64,000 nucleotides of DNA. It comes from Pseudomonadota bacterium. GTDB lineage: Bacteria; Pseudomonadota; Gammaproteobacteria; Burkholderiales; Eutrophovitaceae. The notes beneath the pieces are model-generated. The model was not told where the DNA came from, did not search any database, and saw only the letters and a list, made by a program, of their open reading frames with translations. The stretch's first letter is position 1; each line of letters begins with the position of its first letter. Positions 33,136-44,521 of this stretch are shown piece by piece. The stretch lies in contig JAQBTV010000003.1 of NCBI GenBank assembly GCA_027624715.1, positions 62,001 to 126,000 on the forward strand. Direction: 5' to 3'. The translations under genes and the position numbers were made by a program.

Positions 33136-34074
33136 TCACCATCCAAGCGAACGGCCAAACGACTCCTTAAACTTAATCTCGATGAGCGTACGATCAAACT
33201 GATGGTTTTGTGGCCCACGACTTTCAATTTTAATCGCGCCTAGTAGCGATGCAAGCCGCCCTGTAGTCCCCCAGTCTAAGCCCTCTTGAATGCCATATAA
33301 AAGTCCGGCTCTATACGAATCGCCACAACCTGTAGGATCGACAACTTCTTTTGCAGCAACTAGCGGGATATCTAAAACCTCGCCATCTACGTAAATGGTA
33401 GATCCACCGCCTCCTCGTGTAACGATCAAGGCCTTTAAATCCCCAGCAATCTCTGGAAGCGTCCGTCCGGTTTTTTCTTCTAGCATTTTCGCTTCATAAT
33501 CATTCATTGCAGCGTAATCTGCCAAAGTCACAAAGTGTAACAACTCCTCGCGATTAAACATTGGCAACCCCTGCCCCGGATCAAAAACAAAAGGTATCCC
33601 TGCCTCATAAAACTCTCTCGCATGCTGAATCATGCCATCGCGACCATCTGGCGCGACAATGCCTAAACTCACTTGATCTACATCAGCTATGTGGTTCTGA
33701 TGAGAAAGACTCATCGCGCCAGGATGAAAACTTGTAATTTGATTGTCATCTAAATCAGTCGTGATGAATGCCTGCGCGGTAAATACATCTGGGATCACCG
33801 TCACGCGATCCGTTGACAACCCAATTTGCATCATACGGTCAGTGTAAGGCTTATGGTCTTCACCGACCGTTGCCATCACGACTGGTTTGCCTCCTAACAG
33901 ATGTAAAGTATAAGCAATGTTTCCCGCACATCCACCAAACTCTCGCCGCATATACGGCACAAGAAAGGCAACATTCAGATTATGAATCTGATCGGAAATA
34001 ATATGGTTTTTAAACCGATCTTCAAAAAGCATAATAGAGTCATACGCAATAGAACCACAGATCAAAGTATTCAT
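33136..34074 (-). CDS. PfkB-family carbohydrate/nucleoside kinase
   Basis: Ribokinase-fold kinase of 312 residues. The N-terminal substrate region contains GGCAGNIAYTLHLLGGKP; the C-terminal ATP/anion-hole motif DPTGCGDSYRAG holds the catalytic Asp. The overall pattern resembles bacterial adenosine-kinase-like members, so adenosine or a sugar is possible; the substrate is not certain. It lies downstream (3') of the rod-shape operon end only in reverse, with 69 bases between its start and the rodA stop, on the same strand, so it may be read through from mre-mrd-rodA. Confidence 0.85.
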   Translation of the reverse strand: MNTLICGSIAYDSIMLFEDRFKNHIISDQIHNLNVAFLVPYMRREFGGCAGNIAYTLHLLGGKPVVMATVGEDHKPYTDRMMQIGLSTDRVTVIPDVFTAQAFITTDLDDNQITSFHPGAMSLSHQNHIADVDQVSLGIVAPDGRDGMIQHAREFYEAGIPFVFDPGQGLPMFNREELLHFVTLADYAAMNDYEAKMLEEKTGRTLPEIAGDLKALIVTRGGGGSTIYVDGEVLDIPLVAAKEVVDPTGCGDSYRAGLLYGIQEGLDWGTTGRLASLLGAIKIESRGPQNHQFDRTLIEIKFKESFGRSLGW

Positions 34075-34143
34075 TTACAAGCCTTTTCCAAATTACATAA
34101 AAAGCGGGAGTGCTCAATGTGCCCAGGAGACATAATGCTGACC

Positions 34144-35277
34144 TCACGTTTGCACGAGACGACGGTTTGCACGGAAGTTCATCAATACGCCCATACCAAG
34201 CAAAACCGTAGCTGCGGAAGATCCGCCGAAAGACATTAAGGGTAATGGCACCCCGACAATTGGCAGCAACCCAATCACCATACCAACGTTTACAAAAGCA
34301 TAAATAAAAAAGGTCATCGTGATGGAAATTGCCGCCAAGCGGGCAAAAAGGCTAGGCGCTTGGGTCGCTATTCTTAACCCCTGCCAAATCAGCAGCGCAT
34401 ACACTACAAAAATAAGTAATACGCCCACAAACCCAAACTCCTCACCAAGCACCGCGAAAATAAAATCCGTAGTGCCTTCTGGCAGGAAATTTAATTGTGA
34501 TTGCGTGCCATCCGTCCATCCTTTACCCCAAAAACCACCCGATCCAATCGCAATTGTTGATTGAATGGTATGGTATCCTGCACCAAGTGGATCCGCCGAT
34601 GGATTAAATAACATAAGAATTCTTTTTTGCTGGTAAGCATGCAGCAATCCCCAAGCAAGAGGCATCACTAAAACAGCAAGTGTCGCAATAAACGCAAAAA
34701 TTCGAATAGACATCCCAGCAAAAAATAAGACGAAAAAACCAGAAGAAAAAACCAGTATAGCGGTCCCTAAATCAGGTTGTCTCAAAATCAGCGCGACGGG
34801 TACAAGTAACAACAAAGCTGCTACGAGATAATTAGTCGGCCTGAGTATGCATTCATATCGATCAAAATACCAAGCGAGCATTAAAGGTAGTGCGATTTTC
34901 ATTAGCTCTGAAGGCTGAATGCGTATAGCTTTGAGATCGAGCCACCGCTGGGCGCCTTTGGATTCGTCGCCAATGAGAGCAGTCAAAATCAATAAGATTA
35001 ATGCCAAAAGATAAAGTGGCAAAGCCATTCGACTAAGATATTCAAGCGGCATCTTCGCCACCACCCACATCAGCACTAAAGCGATGGCAAAGTGCTTCGC
35101 CTGCGTAATGACTCTAACGACATCCCCTTGAGATGAGCTGTAGAGCACGCCTAAACTCATAACGCATAACGCCAGTATGAGTACCAAAAACGGGCCAGCA
35201 AGCGTCTTAGTAATTCCAGTCTTTATCCGCGGGAGAATATCCATAACCCTCTCGTCTGCACCATCAAACAAAGTCAT
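34144..35277 (-). CDS. rodA: Rod-shape SEDS peptidoglycan glycosyltransferase RodA
   Basis: Polytopic SEDS protein that polymerises glycan strands with PBP2 in side-wall synthesis. About ten membrane helices; family motifs include the KMPLEYLSRMALPLYLLALI region, RIQPSELMKIALPLMLAW, QPDLGTAILVFSSG with the catalytic-site Asp, and VGMVIGLLPIVGVPLPLMSFGGSS near the C-terminus. Length 377 is typical. Its start overlaps the mrdA stop as ATGA, so PBP2 and its SEDS partner are translated together. ATG 35277 is used; an internal Met after 11 residues is possible. Confidence 0.96.
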   Translation of the reverse strand: MTLFDGADERVMDILPRIKTGITKTLAGPFLVLILALCVMSLGVLYSSSQGDVVRVITQAKHFAIALVLMWVVAKMPLEYLSRMALPLYLLALILLILTALIGDESKGAQRWLDLKAIRIQPSELMKIALPLMLAWYFDRYECILRPTNYLVAALLLLVPVALILRQPDLGTAILVFSSGFFVLFFAGMSIRIFAFIATLAVLVMPLAWGLLHAYQQKRILMLFNPSADPLGAGYHTIQSTIAIGSGGFWGKGWTDGTQSQLNFLPEGTTDFIFAVLGEEFGFVGVLLIFVVYALLIWQGLRIATQAPSLFARLAAISITMTFFIYAFVNVGMVIGLLPIVGVPLPLMSFGGSSAATVLLGMGVLMNFRANRRLVQT

Positions 35278-37124
35278 GGCTGAGATTTAAAGTACGCATC
35301 AAAAACTTTTCTTGCAATCGGCGCGGCCACACTACCGCCGTGCCCCCCATTTTCCACTACGACGGCCAACGCGATTTTCGGAATTTCTGCAGGGGCATAT
35401 CCGATAAATAGGGCGTGGTCTCGCAACTTTTTTTTAATATTACTTTCATCATAATCTGCACCCTTGAGGCCAAAAACCTGTGCAGTTCCCGTTTTGCCCG
35501 CCATCGTGTAGGTGGCCCCAGCCGCAGCGTTACCTGCCGTCCCGCCTGGCCTCATCACGTCCTCCATAGCCTTTCTCAGCACCTTGACGTGTTGCGACGA
35601 CATATTTAAAGGTCTCGCGCGCGCAAGGCTTATCATGCGCGCATCTTGCCTGTGATTTGTATTCAATTCGGTTTTGAATAGCATCGGTTGAATCAAGGAG
35701 TGGCCGTTGGCAATCCCCGCCGTTGCAACAGCCAATTGTAATGGTGTAACCAAATTGTATCCTTGACCAATGCCCACTGATATCGTGTCTCCGGGATACC
35801 AGGGCGTTCCAAAGCGTCGTTGTTTCCAATCTCGCGAAGGGGCTATGCCATTCGATTCACTAGGTAAATCAATACCCGTTTTAGCCCCGAAACCAAACCT
35901 CGTTAAGTACTGGTGAATCATGTCAATCCCTAAATCGTCAGCTAACTTATAAAAATACGTATCAACGGACTCAACAATCGCCTTATGGAGGTTTACCTGC
36001 CCATGTCCCCCTGCTTGCCAATCTCTAAACTTATAGTTGCTACCACGAAGAGAATAATATCCTGGGTCCCACATCGACCAAGTAGGTGTCCGTATGTTCT
36101 CCTCCAAGCCAGCCAAAGCTAAAAAAGGTTTAAGCGTAGATGCAGGCGGATAAACGCCGCTACTCACTCGATTGACTAGAGGTCGATCAATCGAATCTAG
36201 AATCTGCTGCCACGTCGTGGTATCAAATCCTCTTACAAAATAGCTCGGGTCATATCCGGGTTTGGATACAAAGGCTAAGACACTCCCATCATTCGGGTCT
36301 AGCGCAATTAAAGCGCCATTTTGGTCAGCGAATGCCTCATATGCCACTCGCTGTAGCGCAATATCAATGCTTAAAACTATGCTCTTTCCACTGATTGGAT
36401 TCTGGCGTTCGAGAAGACGTAGCTCAGTACCCCTCGAATCCACTTCAACATAGTTGAGCCCTAACTGCCCTCTTAAGGTGTTTTCATAAAAAGCCTCGAT
36501 GCCGAGCTTCCCAATCCAGTCGGAATTAGTATAGGCCGTCTTCAGTCCCTTTTGCTCCAACATTTGCAGGTCTGCTTCACTCACACGCGTGACGTGACCC
36601 AACAAATGTGAAGTCATTTCACCATAGGGATACTCTCTATACAGCTGAGCGCTCAATTGAATCTCTGGAAATAGATACGCATAAGACGTAAATAGTGCGA
36701 CTTCTCCCTCGCTAAGATCGTCTCGGATGACAATATTGGAGAATCGACTGGTGGCGCTCAAGGCATCCTCGATACGCCTAAAATCTTCACGAGTAATTAC
36801 GATCAGGTCAGCTAGGCGATTTATAACCTTGTAAGGGTCATCATTATCACGCAGCAACAATTCAAGTGCATACGACGAATAGTTTTTTGCGAGTACCTTA
36901 CCTTTGCTATCGTAGATCAGTCCGCGGTTGGGCAAAATCGGCGTTGCATTGATGCGATTGTTTTCAGCCCTAACCTGATAGTACTCAGTATTCACAATCT
37001 GGAGATAAAATAATCTACCCAATAACAATGCTGACATGATCAACATTGCGATAATGCTCCCCCGAATCCGGAATTTAAACTCATCTAATACAGATGATGA
37101 ATTTCTATATCGATGAGCTCGCAC
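35274..37124 (-). CDS. mrdA: Penicillin-binding protein 2 (peptidoglycan transpeptidase)
   Basis: Class B transpeptidase of the elongasome. One N-terminal membrane anchor (about 21-43), a pedestal domain, and the transpeptidase domain with Ser329-Thr-Leu-Lys332 (STLK), an SxN-type motif region (SVDTYFYK) and KTG in MAGKTGTAQVFG. The active site is complete. The start is GTG 37124; a ribosome-site-like AGAG lies upstream, and no better ATG is available before the anchor. Length 616 is normal for PBP2. Confidence 0.96.
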   Translation of the reverse strand: MRAHRYRNSSSVLDEFKFRIRGSIIAMLIMSALLLGRLFYLQIVNTEYYQVRAENNRINATPILPNRGLIYDSKGKVLAKNYSSYALELLLRDNDDPYKVINRLADLIVITREDFRRIEDALSATSRFSNIVIRDDLSEGEVALFTSYAYLFPEIQLSAQLYREYPYGEMTSHLLGHVTRVSEADLQMLEQKGLKTAYTNSDWIGKLGIEAFYENTLRGQLGLNYVEVDSRGTELRLLERQNPISGKSIVLSIDIALQRVAYEAFADQNGALIALDPNDGSVLAFVSKPGYDPSYFVRGFDTTTWQQILDSIDRPLVNRVSSGVYPPASTLKPFLALAGLEENIRTPTWSMWDPGYYSLRGSNYKFRDWQAGGHGQVNLHKAIVESVDTYFYKLADDLGIDMIHQYLTRFGFGAKTGIDLPSESNGIAPSRDWKQRRFGTPWYPGDTISVGIGQGYNLVTPLQLAVATAGIANGHSLIQPMLFKTELNTNHRQDARMISLARARPLNMSSQHVKVLRKAMEDVMRPGGTAGNAAAGATYTMAGKTGTAQVFGLKGADYDESNIKKKLRDHALFIGYAPAEIPKIALAVVVENGGHGGSVAAPIARKVFDAYFKSQP

Positions 37125-37165
37125 AGTTAGACTCTTTTTTGTGAATCACGACACACGACATCAGC

Positions 37166-37660
37166 CTACTTCACGCCGATGCGCGAATAATTCTTTTCAA
37201 GGACTACTACTACAATAGGCCATGTCAACCCCCACATAGCAGCCACGATAATACTTTTGATATCCATTGGTACTCTTATGAATATCAACACCACCCCACC
37301 TACTATGATCTCCAGCACCAAGAACATCGCAACGATGAGCGCTATTTTTTTTTGTCCGGTACTCATCTGAAAACGATTGCCTAACTGCATGGCTACCGCA
37401 AGTATCAATAGATACTTTAACGAATGTATTCCGATTACTCCGCCCGCTGCAACATCAACAATCAAACCCAATAGAAAGACAGTACTCATTTTAGGCGTGA
37501 TACCAACCCCGATCGTCGCCCAATAGAGAATGATCAACGCCAAAACATCTGGAGCAATCGACTGAGATAAACCTGGCAGCCCAACGCTGGACAAAAACAA
37601 TCCTAGAACGATTGACCACCCTATTTTTTTATTTGACACCGTATGTAGTAAAACTGGCAT
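37166..37660 (-). CDS. mreD: Rod-shape protein MreD
   Basis: Small integral membrane component of the elongasome, with about five or six hydrophobic helices in 164 residues. Sequence conservation in MreD is low; identification rests on length, hydrophobicity, VLGLFLSSVGLPGLSQSIAPD near the N-terminus and the position between mreC and mrdA. It starts 23 bases after mreC and ends 41 bases before mrdA on the same strand. The start ATG is the first in frame and is followed by a short polar segment. Confidence 0.9.
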   Translation of the reverse strand: MPVLLHTVSNKKIGWSIVLGLFLSSVGLPGLSQSIAPDVLALIILYWATIGVGITPKMSTVFLLGLIVDVAAGGVIGIHSLKYLLILAVAMQLGNRFQMSTGQKKIALIVAMFLVLEIIVGGVVLIFIRVPMDIKSIIVAAMWGLTWPIVVVVLEKNYSRIGVK

Positions 37661-37683
37661 TTATTTCGATTATTATTAAGACT

Positions 37684-38550
37684 TCACTCTTGTTTATCAG
37701 GAACAAACAAATCATCTACAGCAGATCCAGTCAGAACAAGAAAATCCTCATTTGCATTCAGATTGGCTGAAGGCTCCAATAAGATCCTAGCAAAATTGGA
37801 CATTTCTCCCGTCTCAATAGAACCCACCGTGCCAACTGGAATGCCAAAGGGGTGCCGCCCTCCCAGCCCAGAGGTCACCAAGACGTCACCAACCTTTATA
37901 TCGGCCTCTTCCGGAACAAATTTTAGCTCTAACCCCCCATGTACACCTCTGCCAAAGACAACCCCCCTAAACCCCGTCCTAAGAATTTGCACATGCACGC
38001 TCGCCCGTTGATCAGAAATCAAACGAATCACAGCGATAACTCCCTCGACACTAAGCACCTGCCCAACGAGCCCCTCAGCGTCAATGATGTAATCCCCAGC
38101 GTCAACAGGAGCAGCAGCAGCAAATCGGACCTTGAGCGTATGTTCGTAAGGAGAATCGGTAGCGGTAATCACAGTTACTGCATGCAACGAGGAGGCGCTA
38201 CGCTGATGCAAACCAAGCAGTGCCTGCAGTTCCTCAACCCGGCGCTCAACTGAAGCTAGACGCTGCAATTGCGCATCTTTGAGCAATTGATCTTGCTTAT
38301 ACGCTTCATTTTCCTGCGTCAGCGTGCGCTTGGAGAGTAAATAGGCACCAACCTGCTCAACCCACTCGTTCGACGGTGATAGCGTCTCAACGACCACATA
38401 TGCACCGTGAGAAATTCTTTCCTTAATTGGCGAGAAAGCTTGTTTTTTTAAGTCAAAAAACATCAAACAAACTGCGAGCACGAGATATACCAGTACTTTG
38501 GCATAAAACTGCACCTTGCTGCGCACCACGGTATCGGTTGCTAAAGGCAT
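37684..38550 (-). CDS. mreC: Rod-shape protein MreC
   Basis: Periplasmic scaffold that links MreB to the PBP2-RodA synthase. One N-terminal membrane helix (about 16-32), a coiled-coil (about 72-110, LLKDAQLQRLASVERRVEEL), then the beta domain with VITATDSPYEHTLKVRF, GVVFGRGVHGGLELKFVP and DVLVTSGLGGRHPFGIPVG, all typical. Length 288 is in range. It lies 67 bases after mreB. Start ATG is clear from alignment of the membrane segment. Confidence 0.95.
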   Translation of the reverse strand: MPLATDTVVRSKVQFYAKVLVYLVLAVCLMFFDLKKQAFSPIKERISHGAYVVVETLSPSNEWVEQVGAYLLSKRTLTQENEAYKQDQLLKDAQLQRLASVERRVEELQALLGLHQRSASSLHAVTVITATDSPYEHTLKVRFAAAAPVDAGDYIIDAEGLVGQVLSVEGVIAVIRLISDQRASVHVQILRTGFRGVVFGRGVHGGLELKFVPEEADIKVGDVLVTSGLGGRHPFGIPVGTVGSIETGEMSNFARILLEPSANLNANEDFLVLTGSAVDDLFVPDKQE

Positions 38551-38617
38551 GCCCTAAAGCGGAACTCCAGCTAATTAACCAAACCTCGGCGTGGCGTAGT
38601 CCAATATCCAGAACGCC

Positions 38618-39858
<1,241 letters not shown>

Positions 39859-40146
39859 ATGTCCCTCAGCAAACAAGACGTCAAAAAGGCTGCCGCGCTC
39901 GCTCGAATTGAAGTTACGGACCAAGAGGCAGAGAATGCGCTAGATCCACTCAAAAAGGTCTTTACCCTCATTGAAGAGATGGAAAAAGTTGACACCGAGG
40001 GTGTCGAACCTATGGCTCACGCGCAAGATATCTCTACCCGACTCAGAGACGATGTCGTCACCGAAAAAGACCAACGCGAAGCGCTTCAAGCCAATGCGCC
40101 AGCGGTTGAAAGAGGACTATTCCTCGTTCCTAAAGTCATTGATTAA
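39859..40146 (+). CDS. gatC: Aspartyl/glutamyl-tRNA amidotransferase subunit C
   Basis: Small subunit of the GatCAB amidotransferase that converts Glu-tRNA(Gln) and Asp-tRNA(Asn) to the correct amidated forms. The 95-residue protein has the typical pattern [18 protein letters not shown], then the [12 protein letters not shown] segment and the LRDDVV and VPKVID end. ATG 39859 gives the family-standard length; a frame opening at 39829 (TTG) would add ten residues. The stop overlaps the gatA ATG by one base (TAATG). Its presence suggests that Gln-tRNA and/or Asn-tRNA are formed by the indirect route. Confidence 0.95.
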   Translation: MSLSKQDVKKAAALARIEVTDQEAENALDPLKKVFTLIEEMEKVDTEGVEPMAHAQDISTRLRDDVVTEKDQREALQANAPAVERGLFLVPKVID

Positions 40147-41609
40147 TGATGTTTGATAAAACTGTTAAAGAACTGGGTGACGCGCTGCGTCGCAGGGAAT
40201 TCTCCAGCATCGAATTAACGCAAGCGTTCTTAGATCGTAGCAAATCACTGAATGGTGCAATCAATGCGTATATTACCTTTGACGAAGAACAAACCCTTGC
40301 TCAAGCAAAGGCGGCTGATGAGACACTTTTAAAGGGCAAGCCCACTCCGCTCACCGGAATACCCATCTCCCACAAAGACATCTGGTGTGCGAAAGATTGG
40401 ATCACGACCTGCGGGTCGAAAATGCTTGAAAATTTTCGATCTCCTTATGACGCACATGTCATCAAACGCTTCAATGATTACGGCGCAGTCATTCAAGGCA
40501 AAACAAACATGGACGAATTTGCAATGGGATCGTCCAACGAAACGTCTTGGTTTGGAGTAGTCAAAAATCCATGGGATCTCAGTAGAGTACCCGGGGGCAG
40601 TTCTGGTGGATCGGCCGCGGCCATTGCCGCGGGCATGACCCCGGCAGCCACCGGCACAGATACTGGTGGGTCTATTAGACAACCCGCTGCGCTTTGCGGC
40701 ATATCTGGTCTCAAGCCGACCTATGGACTTGTTTCCCGTTATGGCATGATTGCTTTCGCCTCCAGCCTGGACCAAGGTGGCCCCATGGCCAAGTCCGCTG
40801 AAGACCTCGCGATCTTGCTAGAAGCGATGGTAGATTTTGACGCCAAAGACAGTACAAGCCTACAAAACAAACCTGTTGATTACGCGAGCTCCATCAACGA
40901 CTCCATCGCACGCTTAAGGATTGGCATTCCTAAAGAATATTTTAGTGACCACATAGCCCCTGACATCCAAAAAAGCATTGAACAGGCGCTGCAAGAATAT
41001 CAAAAACTTGGCGCAACACTCGTTGACGTTGATCTGCCTACGAGCCCCCTATCCGTTGCGGCCTACTATGTCATAGCCCCAGCAGAAGCTTCTAGCAACT
41101 TATCTCGCTTTGACGGCGTGCGTTACGGATACCGAGCCCCCGAATACAGTGACTTAAACGATATGTACGCCAAAACTCGAGCTCAAGGTTTTGGCGCTGA
41201 AGTTAAAAGACGAATTCTCATTGGGACATACGTACTTTCGCATGGTTACTATGACGCGTACTACATCAAAGCGCAGAAAATCCGAAGGTTAATATCTCAA
41301 GATTTCATGCGCGCATTTCGAACGTGTGACCTCATCATGTCTCCAACGACTCCGAGCACAGCATTTAAAATTGGAGAAAAAGTATCAGATCCCGTGCAAA
41401 TGTACCTATCGGATACGTTTACAATTGCCGCTAATTTGGCGGGCTTACCTGCGATGTCGATTCCATGTGGCTTCGATCAAACCAATTTGCCAATTGGCCT
41501 ACAGCTTATTGGTAATTACTTCAACGAAGCAAAAATGCTCGCAGCTGCGCACCAGTACCAACGCGTCACCGACTGGCACCTTAAAAAACCACCTTCAACT
41601 ACTACGTAA
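40146..41609 (+). CDS. gatA: Glutamyl-tRNA(Gln) amidotransferase subunit A
   Basis: Amidase-signature subunit that hydrolyses glutamine and passes ammonia to GatB. The Lys-Ser-Ser triad is intact: Lys77 in GIPISHKD, Ser152 in GGSSGGSAA and Ser176 in DTGGSIRQP, with the same spacing as in known GatA proteins. Length 487 is normal. Two ATG codons are adjacent at the start; the first overlaps the gatC stop. gatB follows after 4 bases, so all three subunits are co-translated. Confidence 0.97.
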   Translation: MMFDKTVKELGDALRRREFSSIELTQAFLDRSKSLNGAINAYITFDEEQTLAQAKAADETLLKGKPTPLTGIPISHKDIWCAKDWITTCGSKMLENFRSPYDAHVIKRFNDYGAVIQGKTNMDEFAMGSSNETSWFGVVKNPWDLSRVPGGSSGGSAAAIAAGMTPAATGTDTGGSIRQPAALCGISGLKPTYGLVSRYGMIAFASSLDQGGPMAKSAEDLAILLEAMVDFDAKDSTSLQNKPVDYASSINDSIARLRIGIPKEYFSDHIAPDIQKSIEQALQEYQKLGATLVDVDLPTSPLSVAAYYVIAPAEASSNLSRFDGVRYGYRAPEYSDLNDMYAKTRAQGFGAEVKRRILIGTYVLSHGYYDAYYIKAQKIRRLISQDFMRAFRTCDLIMSPTTPSTAFKIGEKVSDPVQMYLSDTFTIAANLAGLPAMSIPCGFDQTNLPIGLQLIGNYFNEAKMLAAAHQYQRVTDWHLKKPPSTTT

Positions 41610-41613
41610 ACTT

Positions 41614-43059
41614 ATGGAATGGGAAACTGTCATCGGGATTGAAACTCACGTTCAATTGTCCACTAAGTCAAAGATCTTCTCGGGAGCATCCACAGATTTC
41701 GGTGCGGCGCCAAACGCCCATGCTTGTGAGGTTGATCTCGCTCTTCCCGGGGTTTTGCCCGTACTCAATAAAGAGGCTGTTGAAAAAGCTCTGCGCTTCG
41801 GTATCGCCACTCAAGCGACCATCAACCAACGGTCCATATTTGCCAGGAAAAATTATTTTTACCCGGATCTGCCTAAGGGCTACCAAATCAGTCAATTTGA
41901 AATACCCATTGTCGAAGGGGGCTCGTTAAAATTTCGGGTGGGCGATGTTGAAAAGATAGTTAACTTAACTCGTGCACATCTTGAAGAGGACGCGGGAAAA
42001 TCACTTCATGAAGATTTTGTAGATAGGAGCGGAATCGATCTGAACCGGGCCGGCACCCCGCTTTTGGAAATCGTGTCCGAACCCGAGATGCGCTCGTCAA
42101 GCGAAGCGGTAGAATACGCCAAAACACTCCATGCACTTGTGCGATGGATAGGTATTTGTGATGGCAATATGCAAGAAGGGAACTTCCGATGTGACGCCAA
42201 CGTATCTGTTCGAAGGAAGGGGGATACCGCCCTTGGTACCCGCAGAGAAATTAAAAATCTAAACTCTTTCCGATTTCTTCAACAGGCTATTGAGTACGAA
42301 GCGCGTTGGCAGATTGAGCAAATTGAAGATGGCCTACCGATCGTTCAGGCAACCATACTTTTTGATCCTGACAGTGGTGAGACACGATTAATGCGCACTA
42401 AAGAAGATGCGCACGATTACCGCTACTTCCCTGACCCAGACTTACTGCCATTGATCGTTGATGATGACTGGTTAGTGGCCGTGCGATCCTCGCTGCCCGA
42501 ACTTCCTAAATCAAAGGCCGAGCGCTATCAAAACGAATTAGAACTCAATGGGCCTGATGTTGCCTCCCTGGTATCTACCCTAGAGGCGGCTTCTTATTTT
42601 GAGTCCGCGCTCGCCGAATTTGATGAGAAGACTTGCAAAACCGCCGCTAAACTGATTGCCAACTGGATGAATGGCGAAATAGCTGCCTCGCTTAATCGCG
42701 CGCAGAAAGACTTCTCAGAGTGTCCTGTTTCTCCATCGAGACTGTCGACCTTGATCAAACGCATCCTTGATAACACCCTGTCTACGAAACTGGCTCGACT
42801 GGTGTTCGAGGAGCTGTGGACCGGGGCATTATCGGTCGACAACATTATTAAGAGAAGAGGCTTCACGCAAATGTCGGACTCAGGAAAAATTGAATCTTAT
42901 ATCGACCAAGTCATCGTACAAAACCCGCAACAGGTCGATGACTTTAGAGCCGGAAAAGAAAAAGCGCTCAATTCACTCGTAGGCCAAGTGATGAAATTAA
43001 CAAAAGGAAAAGCAAACCCAACGCAGGTTAACGAAATTTTGAGAGCTAAGTTAGCTTAA
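41614..43059 (+). CDS. gatB: Aspartyl/glutamyl-tRNA amidotransferase subunit B
   Basis: Binds and activates the misacylated tRNA. The N-terminus [19 protein letters not shown] is diagnostic, followed by [30 protein letters not shown] and the [12 protein letters not shown] segment; a C-terminal YqeY-like helical part ends in [14 protein letters not shown] 41614 gives 481 residues, the family standard; the frame is open further upstream inside gatA but that extension is a shadow. The 3' end overlaps the convergent pyrE gene by 14 bases. Confidence 0.97.
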   Translation: MEWETVIGIETHVQLSTKSKIFSGASTDFGAAPNAHACEVDLALPGVLPVLNKEAVEKALRFGIATQATINQRSIFARKNYFYPDLPKGYQISQFEIPIVEGGSLKFRVGDVEKIVNLTRAHLEEDAGKSLHEDFVDRSGIDLNRAGTPLLEIVSEPEMRSSSEAVEYAKTLHALVRWIGICDGNMQEGNFRCDANVSVRRKGDTALGTRREIKNLNSFRFLQQAIEYEARWQIEQIEDGLPIVQATILFDPDSGETRLMRTKEDAHDYRYFPDPDLLPLIVDDDWLVAVRSSLPELPKSKAERYQNELELNGPDVASLVSTLEAASYFESALAEFDEKTCKTAAKLIANWMNGEIAASLNRAQKDFSECPVSPSRLSTLIKRILDNTLSTKLARLVFEELWTGALSVDNIIKRRGFTQMSDSGKIESYIDQVIVQNPQQVDDFRAGKEKALNSLVGQVMKLTKGKANPTQVNEILRAKLA

Positions 43060-43711
43060 TCTGAGCCGCTCCATATTCTTCTCGATACCTGCAAACTCGA
43101 CTTAGATCATCAGCCATCTCGGGTTTTTGTGATAAGTAGTGAACGAGATCATCTAAACAAAACAAGCTGATTACTGGCAAATCAAAATCTCGTTGAATTT
43201 GTTGAATAGCCGATTCGGCTCCCGTCCCACGCTCTTGGCGATCTAAAGAAACCACGATTCCGCATGGCGATGCTCCCATGGACTCAATCACCTCAATTGA
43301 CTCGCGCACTGAGGTTCCTGCTGAGATAACATCATCAACAATAAGGACCTTACCGGAAACTGGCGCACCAATGGTTAAGCCCCCCTCACCATGATCTTTA
43401 ACTTCCTTACGATTGAACGCGAACGGTATGTTTCTATTAAACGCAGACATAGCTATCGCGGTCGAAGCCGATAGGGTAATGCCTTTATAGGCTGGCCCAT
43501 AAAGCATATCAAACTCAATATTCGCATTAAGAATCGCTTGGGCATAAAATCGACCTAATTTCGCAATTGTATCCCCATCAGTAAATAATCCAGTATTAAA
43601 AAAATAAGGCGACTGTCGTCCTGCCTTGGTTGTAAAGTCACCAAAACGCAAAGCATTAGCTTTAAGTGTAAATTCGATAAACGCTACTTTGGAGAAAATT
43701 TGCGCTGTCAT
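43046..43711 (-). CDS. pyrE: Orotate phosphoribosyltransferase
   Basis: Joins orotate and PRPP to form OMP in pyrimidine synthesis. Motifs: [18 protein letters not shown] (about 25-42), the [10 protein letters not shown] strand, DHGEGG, and the PRPP-binding [13 protein letters not shown] (about 122-134). ATG 43711 gives 221 residues, right for PyrE. The longer reading frame upstream has no family match and runs antisense through the exonuclease gene. The start codon overlaps the start codon of the divergent exonuclease gene (both use CATG at 43709-43712), and the tail overlaps gatB by 14 bases. No ribosome site can be seen. Confidence 0.95.
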   Translation of the reverse strand: MTAQIFSKVAFIEFTLKANALRFGDFTTKAGRQSPYFFNTGLFTDGDTIAKLGRFYAQAILNANIEFDMLYGPAYKGITLSASTAIAMSAFNRNIPFAFNRKEVKDHGEGGLTIGAPVSGKVLIVDDVISAGTSVRESIEVIESMGASPCGIVVSLDRQERGTGAESAIQQIQRDFDLPVISLFCLDDLVHYLSQKPEMADDLSRVCRYREEYGAAQIKLT

Positions 43712-44486
43712 GTTAAGAATTGTTTCATTAAATTTAAATGGTATCCGCTCTGCTGTTAAAAAAGGTCTCCCCAAATGGATGGCACAATCTAATGCAGACA
43801 TATTCTGTCTTCAAGAGCTTAAGATTCAAGAAAAAGATCTCGATAACGACATAAGGCATATTACCGATTATCATAGCTTTTTTCATTGCGCAGAGCGGCC
43901 AGGCTACAGCGGTGTCGGTATCTATTCTAAACGAGAGCCTGACGATATGATAAAAGGACTTGGCTTCGAGGATATTGATGCTGAGGGCAGGTATATCGAA
44001 GCGCGGTTTAACAATCTTTCTGTAGTTTCCGTTTATGTGCCATCGGGATCAAGTTCAGAAGAACGGCTGCGCATCAAATTTAGCTTTCAGGAACGATTTA
44101 TAGAGCCTTTACATGTGTTGATTCAGAGCGGAAGAGACGTCGTTATCTGTGGGGATTGGAACGTGGCACACAAGGAAATCGATCTAAAGAACTGGAAGCC
44201 GAATCAAAAAAAATCAGGCTTTCTGCCTGAGGAGAGGGAGTGGTTTGACGGCGTGCTCAATAAGCTAGGATATGTTGACGTCTTTAGGCAATTGAATGCC
44301 GATCCACATCAATACACGTGGTGGTCAAACCGAGGCCAAGCTTGGTCAAACAACGTGGGTTGGCGTATTGACTACCAATTATGTTCTCCTGGTATTGCAA
44401 ACACAGCCAAAAGGGGAGAAATTTACAAAGCAGCACGGTTCAGTGATCACGCTCCCTTAACGATTGACTACGACTTTATTATTTAA
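43710..44486 (+). CDS. xth: Exodeoxyribonuclease III (AP endonuclease family)
   Basis: Repairs abasic sites and 3' blocked ends. ATG 43710 starts the conserved strand RIVSLNLNGIRSAV; then come LQELKIQEKDL, GYSGVGIYSK, the GDWNVAHKEIDLKNW catalytic strand and the C-terminal WRIDYQL and SDHAPL motifs. Length of 258 matches the family, so the start is well supported. A longer frame opens at 43626 inside pyrE but lacks homology. A GGAG at 43691-43694 lies about 15 bases before the ATG, too far for an ideal ribosome site, and inside pyrE. Confidence 0.95.
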   Translation: MLRIVSLNLNGIRSAVKKGLPKWMAQSNADIFCLQELKIQEKDLDNDIRHITDYHSFFHCAERPGYSGVGIYSKREPDDMIKGLGFEDIDAEGRYIEARFNNLSVVSVYVPSGSSSEERLRIKFSFQERFIEPLHVLIQSGRDVVICGDWNVAHKEIDLKNWKPNQKKSGFLPEEREWFDGVLNKLGYVDVFRQLNADPHQYTWWSNRGQAWSNNVGWRIDYQLCSPGIANTAKRGEIYKAARFSDHAPLTIDYDFII

Positions 44487-44521
44487 CCGCGAGAAATTTA
44501 CACTAGGCCCCCAAGAACCTA

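Noticed and set aside
35530-35829. 99-codon reading frame within mrdA
   Set aside because: Same strand, different frame of the transpeptidase region; composition is a shadow and it has no ribosome site or recognisable motif.
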